Below are positions 1-8,460 of a stretch of DNA of 64,000 bases, one piece after another. The stretch covers positions 124,001 through 188,000 of the forward strand of contig CALVUI010000001.1 of NCBI GenBank assembly GCA_944363565.1, given 5' to 3'. The notes under the pieces were generated by a model. It was not told the origin of the DNA. It saw only the letters and a list, made by a program, of their open reading frames with translations, and did not search any database. A program made the position numbers and the translations under genes. Position 1 is the stretch's first letter, and the number at the start of each line of letters is the position of its first letter. Origin of the DNA: an uncultured Bacilli bacterium. Lineage in GTDB: Bacteria > Bacillota_I > Bacilli_A > RFN20 > CAG-826.

Positions 1-507
1 CGTCTCTTCTACGGCAAGGTCCGTTCGGTCGTCCTCAATCACGACTTCTACCTTCTCAACGAACTCTCGATCGGGGAGGGGGACTACGATATCAAGATCG
101 ATCACCTGATCGGCGGGGACAAGTACATATACCTCATCTTCGACCTCTTCTTCGAAGGTGGGATTGCCCTCGAACCCGACGATGCCAGATGGGTGACCTA
201 TTCGAAGAAGGGCAAACGGTACATCGACAATCCATTGATCGCCGCCGAAGGGATCTTGGGCAAGCTCTCGGCCAAGACCGGGATCGACCCCAGCCTCATG
301 GTGGCCATCGTCTTGGTCAACGAGGATTGCTTCCTCACACCATACCGGAACAAGGGGACCTCGCCGTTACTCGTTCCCCTCAACCGCTTCCAAGAGACGA
401 TCGAGAACCTCGAGTCCCGCGATGTGCCTCACTTGCAAAAAGAGCAACTTTGGCAGACCATACACGATCTCTATGAATTCTACAAAAAGCACAAAGAAGA
501 AAGATAG
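1..507 (+). CDS. NERD-like nuclease-related domain protein (5' truncated by window edge)
   Basis: The frame is open from base 1 to a TAG at 505-507, so only the last 168 codons are present. The visible part carries a pattern typical of NERD (nuclease-related domain) proteins: HDFYLLNEL, then KIDHLIGGDKYIYLIFD, a short glycine turn, and a Trp before the SKKGKRYIDNP segment. In the family this fold resembles restriction-endonuclease-like cores, but its substrate is usually unknown. No membrane segment is visible in this part. The next gene starts inside it at 473, so the two are probably co-transcribed. Family assignment rests on motif resemblance only. Confidence 0.6.
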   Translation, partial: RLFYGKVRSVVLNHDFYLLNELSIGEGDYDIKIDHLIGGDKYIYLIFDLFFEGGIALEPDDARWVTYSKKGKRYIDNPLIAAEGILGKLSAKTGIDPSLMVAIVLVNEDCFLTPYRNKGTSPLLVPLNRFQETIENLESRDVPHLQKEQLWQTIHDLYEFYKKHKEER

Positions 508-1561
508 CATCCCCCTCAAGGCCCTGAGTGACATCAAGGGAAACCTCTCGAAGATCCTTCCTTCGGTCCTTTCTTATTTCATCATCGGTCTCCTAGCCAT
601 CGCCTTGATGTTCCTTTCTTCCCTTTTGTCCTACCTCTTGATGCCACTAGTCATCATTCCCTTCGCCTTCGCCGTCAGCGGCTGCCTGGCTTCCTTCCCC
701 AAGGGCGGGGAGCTCTCCAACCGCGCCCTCTTCAGCGGCTACAAGGCCTATTTCTCTTTGCCTTATTACGGGTCCTACCGGGTGGTCAATAGCTACCTCA
801 AGGCCCTCATCATCGGCGGGGTGGCCTCGATGTTCCTCTATTACATCCTGATGGCCCTCTTTGCCGCCAACAACCCGATGTTCCTCGAGGAAATGCAAAG
901 CTTCGAGAACATGGTGATTTCCGGCCAAACCAACACCGCCCTCGACCTCCTCAACAACGGCTCCTATCTCCCGACCTTCGTCATCACGGTCTCGGTCCTC
1001 GAGATGGGTTCGACCGCCGTCTTGTTCGTCCTCTTCCTCCTAGCGGAAATGCCCAATCCCTTCTTTCGGAATACGATCCGGGGTCTCAATTCCCGTGGCA
1101 TTGCCTATCTCAAGAGGGCCATCAACCTCAAGACCGGCGGGGAGTACCGCAAGACCCTCCTCAAGTGCTTCTGGCCGGCCTTCGTCGCCATTCCCGTCTT
1201 CTTCGTCCTAGGCTGCGTCGTCGGGTATTATTTGCCCTTTGACTTTTCCGCTTTGGAAAGGACCAACCTCATGCTCGCCTCCGGCTATGCAGGGATGTTC
1301 CTTTCCTTTTCCATCCTCCTTCCCTACCTCGTCTATTGTTCCGACGCCTTGGTCGAGCGTTATAGCGGCACCGCCCAGGAAATGGCCTTCGAGATGACCC
1401 AGGAAGCCATCAAGATGGCGGAAGCCCAACGCAATTACCAGGAAGAGGCTCTGCGTCAAATGCAGCAGGAACTCGACGAAGCCAAGAGGCAAGCCGAGGA
1501 AGCCAAACAGGATTTGGGCAAAAGCGAGGACAATCAAAACTCCGAGCCCAAGGACAATTGA
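473..1561 (+). CDS. Polytopic membrane protein with C-terminal coiled coil, unknown function
   Basis: A 362-aa product. I chose the ATG at 473 because it begins a normal basic N-terminus (MNSTKSTKKKDS) ahead of the first membrane segment; the frame also opens further upstream at 422. No strong Shine-Dalgarno is visible and the start overlaps the previous gene by 35 nt. Hydrophobic segments lie near residues 25-65, 100-125, 155-185 and 235-300, followed by a charged helix of about 60 residues rich in Glu, Gln, Lys and Ala (QMQQELDEAKRQAEEAKQ) that should form a cytoplasmic coiled coil. I recognise no named family. A terminator follows 28 nt after the stop. Confidence 0.75.
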   Translation: MNSTKSTKKKDSIPLKALSDIKGNLSKILPSVLSYFIIGLLAIALMFLSSLLSYLLMPLVIIPFAFAVSGCLASFPKGGELSNRALFSGYKAYFSLPYYGSYRVVNSYLKALIIGGVASMFLYYILMALFAANNPMFLEEMQSFENMVISGQTNTALDLLNNGSYLPTFVITVSVLEMGSTAVLFVLFLLAEMPNPFFRNTIRGLNSRGIAYLKRAINLKTGGEYRKTLLKCFWPAFVAIPVFFVLGCVVGYYLPFDFSALERTNLMLASGYAGMFLSFSILLPYLVYCSDALVERYSGTAQEMAFEMTQEAIKMAEAQRNYQEEALRQMQQELDEAKRQAEEAKQDLGKSEDNQNSEPKDN

Positions 1562-1588
1562 ACTAATTCAGCAAAAACTCCGCAAAAG

Positions 1589-1611
1589 AGGGATGGAAAT
1601 ATCCCTTTTTT
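1589..1611 (+). terminator. Intrinsic terminator after the membrane protein gene
   Basis: Stem AGGGAT/ATCCCT with a six-base loop, followed by a run of six T. It closes the transcript that contains the NERD-like and membrane protein genes and separates it from the sigma factor unit. Confidence 0.8.
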
Positions 1612-1697
1612 GTTTATAAGGGTCTAAATTACGTATAAATAACCCATTTATCTAAATCATTTGTTTTAGGAATTTCCGAAAAAACAGCGAAATCGGT

Positions 1698-1729
1698 GGG
1701 ACAAACGACCCTTTCTCACGTCTTATACT
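1698..1729 (+). promoter_or_regulatory. Candidate promoter of the sigma-factor operon, ECF-like
   Basis: GGGAC at 1698-1702 and CGTC at 1719-1722 are separated by 16 nt, close to the GGAAC-N16/17-CGTC layout used by many ECF sigma factors, which commonly transcribe their own gene. A vegetative -10-like TATACT (1724-1729) overlaps it. Autoregulation is an inference. Confidence 0.35.
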
Positions 1730-1740
1730 TACGAAGGAAG

Positions 1741-2250
1741 ATGAAAGTATCCGTCATGACCGCCAAAAGGTTCCTCGCCGGGGACGAGAGGGCTGCCTCC
1801 GAGGTCTACGGGGCCTATCGGGGCCTCGTCTACTTTCTCATCGGTAGCCTTTTGGACAACAAGGAAGATAGGGACGATGTCTATCAGGAAACCTTCTTGA
1901 GACTCTTGGGGTCTAAAGAAGACATCAAGCGCCCGGAAGCCCTCGAGTCCTATCTTCTCCAAACGGCCAAGAACCTCTCCTACGAAGTCCTAAGGAAAAA
2001 GCGGGTCGAGCAAATCCCCGAAACCCTCTATGAGTGTCTCGGACAAGAAGACACCCGCGGCTTCTACGACGAGATCGAGGAGGCTTTGCCCAGGCGCGAG
2101 CTCTTCGCCTTCATGCTCGCCGAGGTCTACGGTTATAGCGTCCGGGAAATCGCTTCCTTCGCCGGCATCTCGAAATCATCCATTGCCCGGGATCTCAAAC
2201 GGGCCAAGGAAATCCTCAAGGAGAAGTATCGCAATGAAAAAGAAAATTAG
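1741..2250 (+). CDS. RNA polymerase sigma factor, sigma-70 family, ECF-like
   Basis: About 169 aa, the usual size of an ECF sigma factor. Region 2 is visible as FLAGDERAASEVYGAYRGLV followed by the acidic stretch DREDDVY-like NKEDRDDVYQETFLRLL; region 4 near the C-terminus holds a helix-turn-helix (YSVREIASFAGISKSSIARD). ATG 1741 lies directly behind AAGGAAG, which is too close for normal initiation; ATG 1756 (MTAKRF) is the alternative, with the same site somewhat too far away. The downstream gene starts 17 nt before this stop and encodes a single-pass membrane protein, the usual position of an anti-sigma factor. Expected role: switch on envelope-response genes when released. Confidence 0.85.
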   Translation: MKVSVMTAKRFLAGDERAASEVYGAYRGLVYFLIGSLLDNKEDRDDVYQETFLRLLGSKEDIKRPEALESYLLQTAKNLSYEVLRKKRVEQIPETLYECLGQEDTRGFYDEIEEALPRRELFAFMLAEVYGYSVREIASFAGISKSSIARDLKRAKEILKEKYRNEKEN

Positions 2251-3688
2251 GGAAGGCTACGCGGCGAAGGTCGAGGCTATGGCCCCGAATATCGAAGGCC
2301 TCGAACCGATCGAACCAAAAAAGAACCACCGCCCCTTGATCTACGGGGCCCTGGCCTTGGCCGGTGTCCTGGCCATCGCCCTAGGGCTGGGTCTCGGCCT
2401 TGGAGGCCCGGGGAAGTCGTCCTACGGCCGAATTTTGGCCAAGGCCAAGCAACCGGTCAATTCCATCGTCGTTTCCAAAAGAAGCGCGGAAATCTATAAG
2501 AATTTCGCCACCGTCTTTGCCCCCTTGCTCCTCGAGGAAGCCGAGGAATCGACCTCCCTATCCCTCGTCGACTTCTTCCTCAACCTCTCGACCCTGTCGT
2601 TCTTATCGGACGACGTCCTCCAATCGGAGGTCCTCGAACTCTACGGAGCCAATAGCCAAGAGGAAATCACCACCGCGGTCAAGGAAATCGGGGCGGCCCT
2701 TGCTAGCAACGTCACCGAAGGCGGGAAGGACTACGGGGCGCGTCTAGCCAATTCCCTCTGGGTCGATCCCGCGAAGACCTCCCTGAAGGAAGGCTTCGAA
2801 GATTACCGTCCTTCTTTGGAAGAGGATTACTATGCCTCCCTCATCAGTGGCGAAATCAACCCCGAGAAGGTCAACCAGTACCTGAAGGAGACCTTCGAGG
2901 GCTTTCCCTACCATCCCGAGCTTAAGGAAGGGGATCTTTCCGAAAACACCGCCATGGCCTGCGTCTCGGCCTATTACGTCTATGACTATTTCGACGATCT
3001 GACCCAGGAAAGGCTCAAGAAGCGAATCAGGACGGGCGAGGCCATCGACGATTACCAAGTCGACGGAGTCACCAAGGAAGTGCCCTATCTCGGCTTTGCC
3101 GGGGCCGGGGACCAGATTTATCGGAATGAGGGCCGCTTCGAAGGAGGGAGAATCGGCGAATTCCAAAGGCTTACGATGGACGTCTTCCTTCCGGAAGAAG
3201 GATTGGAGCCTAGTGAGATCATCGACGATCTTGTGAGGGAAAACTACGAGACGACCTTCGTCACGGGGATCGACGAGAAGGACGGGCTCGAGAAGATCCG
3301 TCCAGTCTCCCTCACCGTTCCCTGCTTCGACGTCGAAAGCCGGATCGACATCATGGATGCCCTCATGAAGGAGAATCTCCTCTCTTCCCTCTTTACCTCC
3401 GGCCACGTTATGGAGAAAGTCAGCCTCTACGACCTCTTCGTCAGTTCCTATCTCCAGACTTCCATCACCCGTTTCGACTACCACGGTCTCTACTCGGCCT
3501 CCGTTACCGTCAGCGGCATGGACGCCGAGTCCGACACCGCCGAGGTCGAGGCCTATGAAATCATCATGGACCGCCCCTTTGCCTACACCCTCAATAGCAG
3601 CCCCCTAAAGGACGAAACCGGGCATTACTTCACCCTCCCTCTTCTCTACGGCGTCATCTACGAACCCGGTTACGAGTTCGTGAATTAG
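2234..3688 (+). CDS. Membrane-anchored serpin-like protein, putative sigma-factor partner
   Basis: A 484-aa product, coupled to the sigma gene by a 17-nt overlap, with AAGGAG 10 nt before the ATG. Residues 1-34 are charged and probably cytoplasmic, 35-57 form one membrane helix, and the rest is extracytoplasmic. The ectodomain follows the serpin order: ARLANSLW, then a segment like the family's PE-x-IN-x-W-x-x-x-T (NPEKVNQYLKETFEG), VSAYYVYDYFDD where serpins have NAIYFKGxW, VSLTVPCFDVES where they have LPKFKIES, a hinge-like HGLYSASVTVSGMDAESD, and MDRPFAYTL then LLYGVIYEP at the end. The hinge only partly keeps the small residues of inhibitory serpins. The N-terminal tail could bind the sigma factor; that is inference. 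Confidence 0.7.
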   Translation: MKKKIREGYAAKVEAMAPNIEGLEPIEPKKNHRPLIYGALALAGVLAIALGLGLGLGGPGKSSYGRILAKAKQPVNSIVVSKRSAEIYKNFATVFAPLLLEEAEESTSLSLVDFFLNLSTLSFLSDDVLQSEVLELYGANSQEEITTAVKEIGAALASNVTEGGKDYGARLANSLWVDPAKTSLKEGFEDYRPSLEEDYYASLISGEINPEKVNQYLKETFEGFPYHPELKEGDLSENTAMACVSAYYVYDYFDDLTQERLKKRIRTGEAIDDYQVDGVTKEVPYLGFAGAGDQIYRNEGRFEGGRIGEFQRLTMDVFLPEEGLEPSEIIDDLVRENYETTFVTGIDEKDGLEKIRPVSLTVPCFDVESRIDIMDALMKENLLSSLFTSGHVMEKVSLYDLFVSSYLQTSITRFDYHGLYSASVTVSGMDAESDTAEVEAYEIIMDRPFAYTLNSSPLKDETGHYFTLPLLYGVIYEPGYEFVN

Positions 3689-3703
3689 ACATAGTCCCAA
3701 CAT

Positions 3704-3729
3704 AAAAAAAGAGCCCCATGGGGCTCTTT
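3704..3729 (-). terminator. Terminator between convergent serpin and lipoprotein units
   Basis: A perfect 16-bp palindrome at 3711-3726 (GAGCCCC/GGGGCTC) flanked by seven A on the left, so minus transcripts end in a seven-U tract right after the LRR lipoprotein stop. The plus side has only three T, so it works best on the minus strand but may stop both. Confidence 0.85.
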
Positions 3730-5456
3730 CAGATGTCGTAGTCGCCATCGATGCAAGTGACGACGTTTCCCTTTATTTGAGTATTTTCGTGGAAGCTTCC
3801 GTTTTCGCGGTGGAGGTCGACGGCTTCGAATTGTTCGATCGTCCCGGCGTAACGGAGGGTCAGGGATTTCGTGATCCCGCCCGGGAGGTCGGCATACATG
3901 TTGTAGAAGGCCCGGTCGATCGACTTAAGGCTGAGGGGCAAGGTCAGGTCTTCGATCTCCCGGTGGTAGGTGAAGGCCTCGGGATCGAGGTGAGTCACCC
4001 CTTCGGGAAGGACATAGGTCTCATCGACCTTCCCCATGGGGTAGGTGATGAGGTGCTTTTCGTTGTCCTTGAGGCCATAAAGGACCGAATCCTCGATGGT
4101 GAAGGCCTCGCAGCCCTCTTCGATCGTGAAGTTGTTTTCATACCCTAGGGACGTGATTCCGGAGAAGGGGTTTCTCCTGATTTCCATGAGGGTCGAGGGC
4201 AAATGGAGGCCCTGGATCGAATAGGAACGGCCGAAGGCCACGTCCCCGATACTTAGCAAGCCCTCGTTGAGTTTGACCGTGGTCAGACCTTGACAAAGCT
4301 CGAAGGCCGAATTCCCGATGCTCTCCAAGGTGCTGGGGGCTTCGAAGTCCCGGATCTTGGTGGAGATGAAGGCCTGGGAGCCGATGCTCTTCAGCCCTTC
4401 GTTCAAGGTGACGTCGGCAAGGTTGCGGCAGAAGTAGAAGGCCGAGTCCGGGAGGGCCGAGAGGCTCCCCGGGACGACCGCCTTTTCCAGACCCGAGCTG
4501 GCGAAGGCCGAGGCCCCGAGTTCGGTCAGTCCTTCCGGCAAGACGATTTGCTTCAAGGAGTTGGCGAACTGGAAGGCTCCCTGGCCGATGCTTTTGAGGG
4601 TCGAGGGGAAGGAGACGGTCTTGAGGTCCGAGTCGAACTGGAAGGCATTGACCCCGATGGTTTGTAAACCCTCGGGAAGGGTGACGGTTTCTAGGGAAGT
4701 GACGTTGCTGACCGCGTGATTGGCGATGTGGGTCGTACCCTCGGCGACGACGGCTTCCCGGCCATAGTCCAGGGGCACCCGGACCAAGGTCTTGCCTTGG
4801 TAGAGGATCCCGTCTTTGGCTTGATAAAGGCTATTGCCTTCCGCCACTTCGAAGCGCCTTAACTTCCTAGCCCCGTCGAAGGCCAAGGGATCGAGGGTCT
4901 TGATGTTGCTCCCGATCCTGATGGCGGTGATCTCGGTCCCGTCGAAGGCCCGTTCCGCTATTCCGGTCACCTTGTAGGTGGTGCCAAAGAGAGTCACTTC
5001 GCTCGGAATGAGGAGGGGAGAGGGAGCCTCGCCGGTCGGGAAGTAGCGGACGACGCTTACTTCGCCGTTATGGGGTTCGCTGAAGGAGAAGTCGCTGTCC
5101 TTGGTCGGAATCAACGCAAAAGTCCCTTCGATGAGGTTGTTTCCTTCATTGATGACGATGGTCCCGACGCCGTCACTTAGTTCCACTTCCTCACTGTTAT
5201 GGGTGAGGGAAGCGAGGCGGTAGCCTTCATTGGGTTCCGCCAAAATGGCCAGGGTATCGCCGATCGATAGGAGGGAGGCGGCGTTTTCGCCGCTCACCTC
5301 AACGCCGTCCTTGTAGGCCTTGAGGGTCCCGCCCTCGGAAGCCTCGAGATTCAAGGTGAAGAGGCTTTCCGAGGTGAGGGTGGAATCACTGGTTTGGGTG
5401 GGACCGCAGGCCGAAAGAAGGAGGGCGATCCCTAGCAAGGGGAGGGCCTTGTTCAT
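3729..5456 (-). CDS. Surface lipoprotein with InlB-type repeat and BspA-like leucine-rich repeats
   Basis: A 575-aa product. It has a lipoprotein signal peptide with lipobox LLSAC (Cys17) followed by GPT. Residues about 28-110 form a divergent InlB B-type repeat (GGTLKAYKDGVEVSG, then EPNEGYRLASLT). From about 115 to 550 run LRR_5/BspA-type repeats with recurrent units such as LPEGLQTIGVNAF, FPSTLKSIGQGAF and LNEGLKSIGSQAF. Such proteins are exported, lipid-anchored and often bind host or polymer ligands; the ligand here cannot be told. Its ATG overlaps the upstream stop as ATGA, so it is translationally coupled to the paralogous lipoprotein genes. Confidence 0.9.
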   Translation of the reverse strand: MNKALPLLGIALLLSACGPTQTSDSTLTSESLFTLNLEASEGGTLKAYKDGVEVSGENAASLLSIGDTLAILAEPNEGYRLASLTHNSEEVELSDGVGTIVINEGNNLIEGTFALIPTKDSDFSFSEPHNGEVSVVRYFPTGEAPSPLLIPSEVTLFGTTYKVTGIAERAFDGTEITAIRIGSNIKTLDPLAFDGARKLRRFEVAEGNSLYQAKDGILYQGKTLVRVPLDYGREAVVAEGTTHIANHAVSNVTSLETVTLPEGLQTIGVNAFQFDSDLKTVSFPSTLKSIGQGAFQFANSLKQIVLPEGLTELGASAFASSGLEKAVVPGSLSALPDSAFYFCRNLADVTLNEGLKSIGSQAFISTKIRDFEAPSTLESIGNSAFELCQGLTTVKLNEGLLSIGDVAFGRSYSIQGLHLPSTLMEIRRNPFSGITSLGYENNFTIEEGCEAFTIEDSVLYGLKDNEKHLITYPMGKVDETYVLPEGVTHLDPEAFTYHREIEDLTLPLSLKSIDRAFYNMYADLPGGITKSLTLRYAGTIEQFEAVDLHRENGSFHENTQIKGNVVTCIDGDYDI

Positions 5457-6931
5457 CCCAAGATCCCTTCGAGGGTGACGGGGGTGAGGTCGTAGGTGGC
5501 GTTGACGGTCCCGACGCTGACGAAGCCGTTGAGGGAATCGACGTAGGAATAGGGGGCGTGGAGGCCGGCCAGCGTCCCTTCGTTCAAGGTCAGGGCGATC
5601 GAGGTGGCGTTTTCATAGCCTTCGTAGTCCAAGGCGGGATTGGGGATGAGGAAGCATTCGCCAATGAGGGCGGCTCCTTCGGCATCGGCTTCATAGGCCC
5701 CTTCCCCGTTCTTGGTGAAGAAGGTCCCGGAGACCCCGGCGATGACCGGGAGGAAGTCCTCGTAGGTGAAGTGGCCGACGTAGCCATAGGCGAAGCGAAT
5801 GACCCCGTTTTCGTCGGTGAAGCCTTCGCTTCTCGGAGTCCAGGTCCCGGAGTCCTTATCGTAGGCATAGGGGTAGAGGGAACCGTCCCCGCCTTCCAAG
5901 GGTGCCAGGTAATAGTCGGTCACGGTGTTGACCTTGCTGTCTTCGCCCTCGCTGACGGCGTGGACGAAGATCTCCTGTCCGGTGAAGGAGTATTCGGTTG
6001 TGGTGTCGTATTGCTCGGTCGGCATCCCCTCGTCATAGATGGAAGTCAACCGGTAATTGTCATTGACCCTGAGGGTATAGGAGGCCCCGTCGAACTGGGC
6101 GAAGGCCTCTTCGAGGGCGGCGCTGTCTTCGGTTTCCGGGTTGGGGGCCAGGTGCTTGATCGTTTCCTCGCCGACGCTAGAGAAGGTGAAGGTGGCGAGG
6201 TTATGGATGGCGGTGGTGGCACCGCTATAGGGGTCGTAGGCGATGATCGGGGTCATCTCGAGGACGAACTGGGTGAAGTTGCCCCCGTCTTCCCGGAAGT
6301 AGGCGTTGAGGGGAACGCTGTAGGCCCCGGAGTTCAGGGAGTAGAGGAGGTTGTTGGCGATGACGGCGGCCTTGTTGGTGTCGATGTCATAACGACCGTA
6401 GGCCGTAACTTCCTCGTTCTTGGCCAGATCGCCGTCGAGGAAGAGCTCGAAGAAGTTGTAGAAGCCGTTGCTCGAGAAGGTGTAGCCGTTCTTGTTCCCA
6501 CCCGAGAGGCGGACGAAGACCTTGTCGATCTCGTTTTTGTAATTCAGCTCCTCGCTGTAGGCATAGCCGTTTTCGTCCTCGAAGTAGGTGTAGTTCTCCG
6601 ATTCGACCTGCCCACCCTCGATGATGGAATATGAACGCTTGTGGTAGGCGTTCTCGGTCTTGGAGTTGAAGGCCAGATCGGTGTAGTAGGTATTGGTCTC
6701 AAGGAGGTTGTCGGTGACCGTCACTCCGTCGGCCGCCACTTCGTAACGGCTTTGGACGATGGTCCCTTCCATCTTGAAGCCGTCGAGGAACTTGGCGACG
6801 TTTTGGGCGACGATGGGGTCGCTGAAGGTCTCCTTGGTGATTCCACTGGTGGTCTCGCCCCCGCCGGTCGGGCCGCAGGAAGCAAGCAAGAGGGCGGCCG
6901 AGAGGACCGCGATGGATAACTTTTTGTTCAT
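5453..6931 (-). CDS. Lipoprotein of unknown function, paralogue A
   Basis: A 492-aa product. The start at 6931 is chosen because AAGGAG precedes it at normal spacing and it begins a clean lipoprotein signal (lipobox LLASC, Cys19, then GPT). The mature part opens with a conserved element NVAKFLDGFKMEGTI that matches VAPILQELRKGFRMDGTL in the adjacent upstream gene, and both then run through repeated Tyr-rich beta segments (TYYTDLAFNSKTENAYHKRSYS). I recognise no named domain. It ends in an ATGA overlap with the LRR lipoprotein, so the three genes appear to be one operon. Confidence 0.75.
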   Translation of the reverse strand: MNKKLSIAVLSAALLLASCGPTGGGETTSGITKETFSDPIVAQNVAKFLDGFKMEGTIVQSRYEVAADGVTVTDNLLETNTYYTDLAFNSKTENAYHKRSYSIIEGGQVESENYTYFEDENGYAYSEELNYKNEIDKVFVRLSGGNKNGYTFSSNGFYNFFELFLDGDLAKNEEVTAYGRYDIDTNKAAVIANNLLYSLNSGAYSVPLNAYFREDGGNFTQFVLEMTPIIAYDPYSGATTAIHNLATFTFSSVGEETIKHLAPNPETEDSAALEEAFAQFDGASYTLRVNDNYRLTSIYDEGMPTEQYDTTTEYSFTGQEIFVHAVSEGEDSKVNTVTDYYLAPLEGGDGSLYPYAYDKDSGTWTPRSEGFTDENGVIRFAYGYVGHFTYEDFLPVIAGVSGTFFTKNGEGAYEADAEGAALIGECFLIPNPALDYEGYENATSIALTLNEGTLAGLHAPYSYVDSLNGFVSVGTVNATYDLTPVTLEGILG

Positions 6932-6941
6932 GTTCGTCTCC

Positions 6942-8396
6942 TTAGCTGGCAAAGGAAATGTCGAAGGCCGGGTGGCTGTCGCCAAGGCCCTCGAAGTGGA
7001 GGGTCATGGTCCCGGAGTTCCCGGCGTGGTCGGCATAAAGGGCCACGATTTTGTCGAGGCAGGTCCCGTCTTCGTTGACGTAGATCCTGACGTCATTGAC
7101 GTAGCCGGAGTCGATGGGGGTGAAGCTATCGAGGGGCGACATGAAGACCTCGGTCATGATGTAGGGGAGGTTGTCGTCGGTCGGGGAGTAGGAACCGTCG
7201 TCTTCGTTGTAGAGGAAGACGTCGCCGCTTAGGAAGGAGAGGTCATAGGCCAGATCGCTATAGGTGTAGCGGTTATGGAGGCCGGCGTAGTTGGCGGCGT
7301 TGAGCTGGAACTTCCCGGTCGTGTCGTTGAGCTGGTAGACGCTCATGAGGGCACCGGCCACCGCCGGCTTCAGGATGTAGTCACTGGTGGTGGCGCTGCT
7401 GGGGGCCGCCTGGTCCGGGGCCAGTTCGTAGGCCTGGGAATAGATCCCTTCCTCTTCGCCCATGTAGTAGACGTTGAGCCAGACATCGGTGCCGTTGTAC
7501 TCGCCGTCGACATAGGGCTGGACCTGGCGCTTGAGGGTGACTTCCTTGCCGGCCATGTTGGCAAGAGCATTCCGGAGGGGCTCATTTTCGGCCTTGCTCT
7601 CCATCGGTTTGATCATGTCCTTGCTATTGGCGGTCCCAATCTCGGAGAAGGAGAAATCGGCTTCGTAGAGGGTCCTGACGAAGGCGGTGTGGTGACGGTC
7701 TTCCTCATTGGGGACGGTCTGACGGGTCAAAGAGTCGTAGGGGAGGCTCTTGAAGGAGGCCGTCTTCAAGGTCTCGTCTTCGAAGTCGAGGGTGGCTTCG
7801 CCCATGGCGATGTCCCTCTGGTAGCCTTCCAAGGTCGAGAAGAAGTTGGAGAAGATGATCTCGGCCTTGGTGTGGTCCAGGGAGTAGACCCCTTCGGCCT
7901 CGCTGACATCTTCGACCTTGACCAGCTTGAAGGGGTTGATGAGGCCGTTGCTCCCGTAGGGGATGGTGCGGCCGGTGCTATCGTAGGCATAGCTCCGGGC
8001 CACCGTGTTGTCGTAGTCGAGCCAGATGAGGCCGGCGTACCCGCCGGCGTCATAGGAGTTCTCGCCGCTATAGTAGGTCCGGGTCTTATCTTCCCCTTCG
8101 CCCTCGACCTTGTAGATCCGACGGTCGAGGCCGGTGAAACCGTTGTTGTCCTGGTAGACGAAGGTGAATTCGTAGTTGGTCTTGGCGGTTTCGACGCTGG
8201 TATCGGGAATCTGGAAGTTGTCGTCGATGAAATAGCTTTCGGTGATTTGGAGGGTCCCGTCCATCCTAAAGCCCTTCCTCAGCTCCTGGAGGATGGGGGC
8301 GACCGAGGTCTTGCTTAGGTCTTCGGTCGGGGTGATCGCGCAGCCTGCCAAGAGGGCAGTACAGGCGAGCAAGGGGACGAATTTTGCTTTGTCCAT
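6942..8396 (-). CDS. Lipoprotein of unknown function, paralogue B
   Basis: A 484-aa product with lipobox LLAGC (Cys19), followed by AIT instead of the GPT seen in the other lipoproteins here. AAAGGA lies about 7 nt before the ATG. It is a diverged paralogue of the next gene: both begin the mature chain with a GF(R/K)M(D/E)GT element, are of similar length and are rich in Tyr and Thr beta segments. First gene of the three-gene lipoprotein operon; a terminator immediately upstream separates it from the 854-aa repeat protein, although read-through may link them. Confidence 0.75.
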   Translation of the reverse strand: MDKAKFVPLLACTALLAGCAITPTEDLSKTSVAPILQELRKGFRMDGTLQITESYFIDDNFQIPDTSVETAKTNYEFTFVYQDNNGFTGLDRRIYKVEGEGEDKTRTYYSGENSYDAGGYAGLIWLDYDNTVARSYAYDSTGRTIPYGSNGLINPFKLVKVEDVSEAEGVYSLDHTKAEIIFSNFFSTLEGYQRDIAMGEATLDFEDETLKTASFKSLPYDSLTRQTVPNEEDRHHTAFVRTLYEADFSFSEIGTANSKDMIKPMESKAENEPLRNALANMAGKEVTLKRQVQPYVDGEYNGTDVWLNVYYMGEEEGIYSQAYELAPDQAAPSSATTSDYILKPAVAGALMSVYQLNDTTGKFQLNAANYAGLHNRYTYSDLAYDLSFLSGDVFLYNEDDGSYSPTDDNLPYIMTEVFMSPLDSFTPIDSGYVNDVRIYVNEDGTCLDKIVALYADHAGNSGTMTLHFEGLGDSHPAFDISFAS

Positions 8397-8410
8397 TTAG
8401 TGTCCTTTCT

Positions 8411-8436
8411 TTCAAAAGCGGGGGATAACCCCCGCT
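8411..8436 (-). terminator. Terminator between repeat lipoprotein and paralogue B
   Basis: Minus-strand stem AGCGGGGG/CCCCCGCT with loop TTAT and a TTTTG tail. The tail is short, so part of the transcripts may continue into the three lipoprotein genes downstream, which have no obvious promoter of their own in the remaining 15 nt. Confidence 0.7.
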
Positions 8437-8460
8437 GGTTATCTAGTAGGCTCGAAGATT

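Noticed and set aside
5558-6634. Long plus-strand open frame opposite lipoprotein paralogue A
   Set aside because: It is an antisense shadow: composition is Gly/Val/Glu-rich with no domain, it lacks a ribosome site, and the minus strand carries a signal peptide and conserved paralogue motifs.
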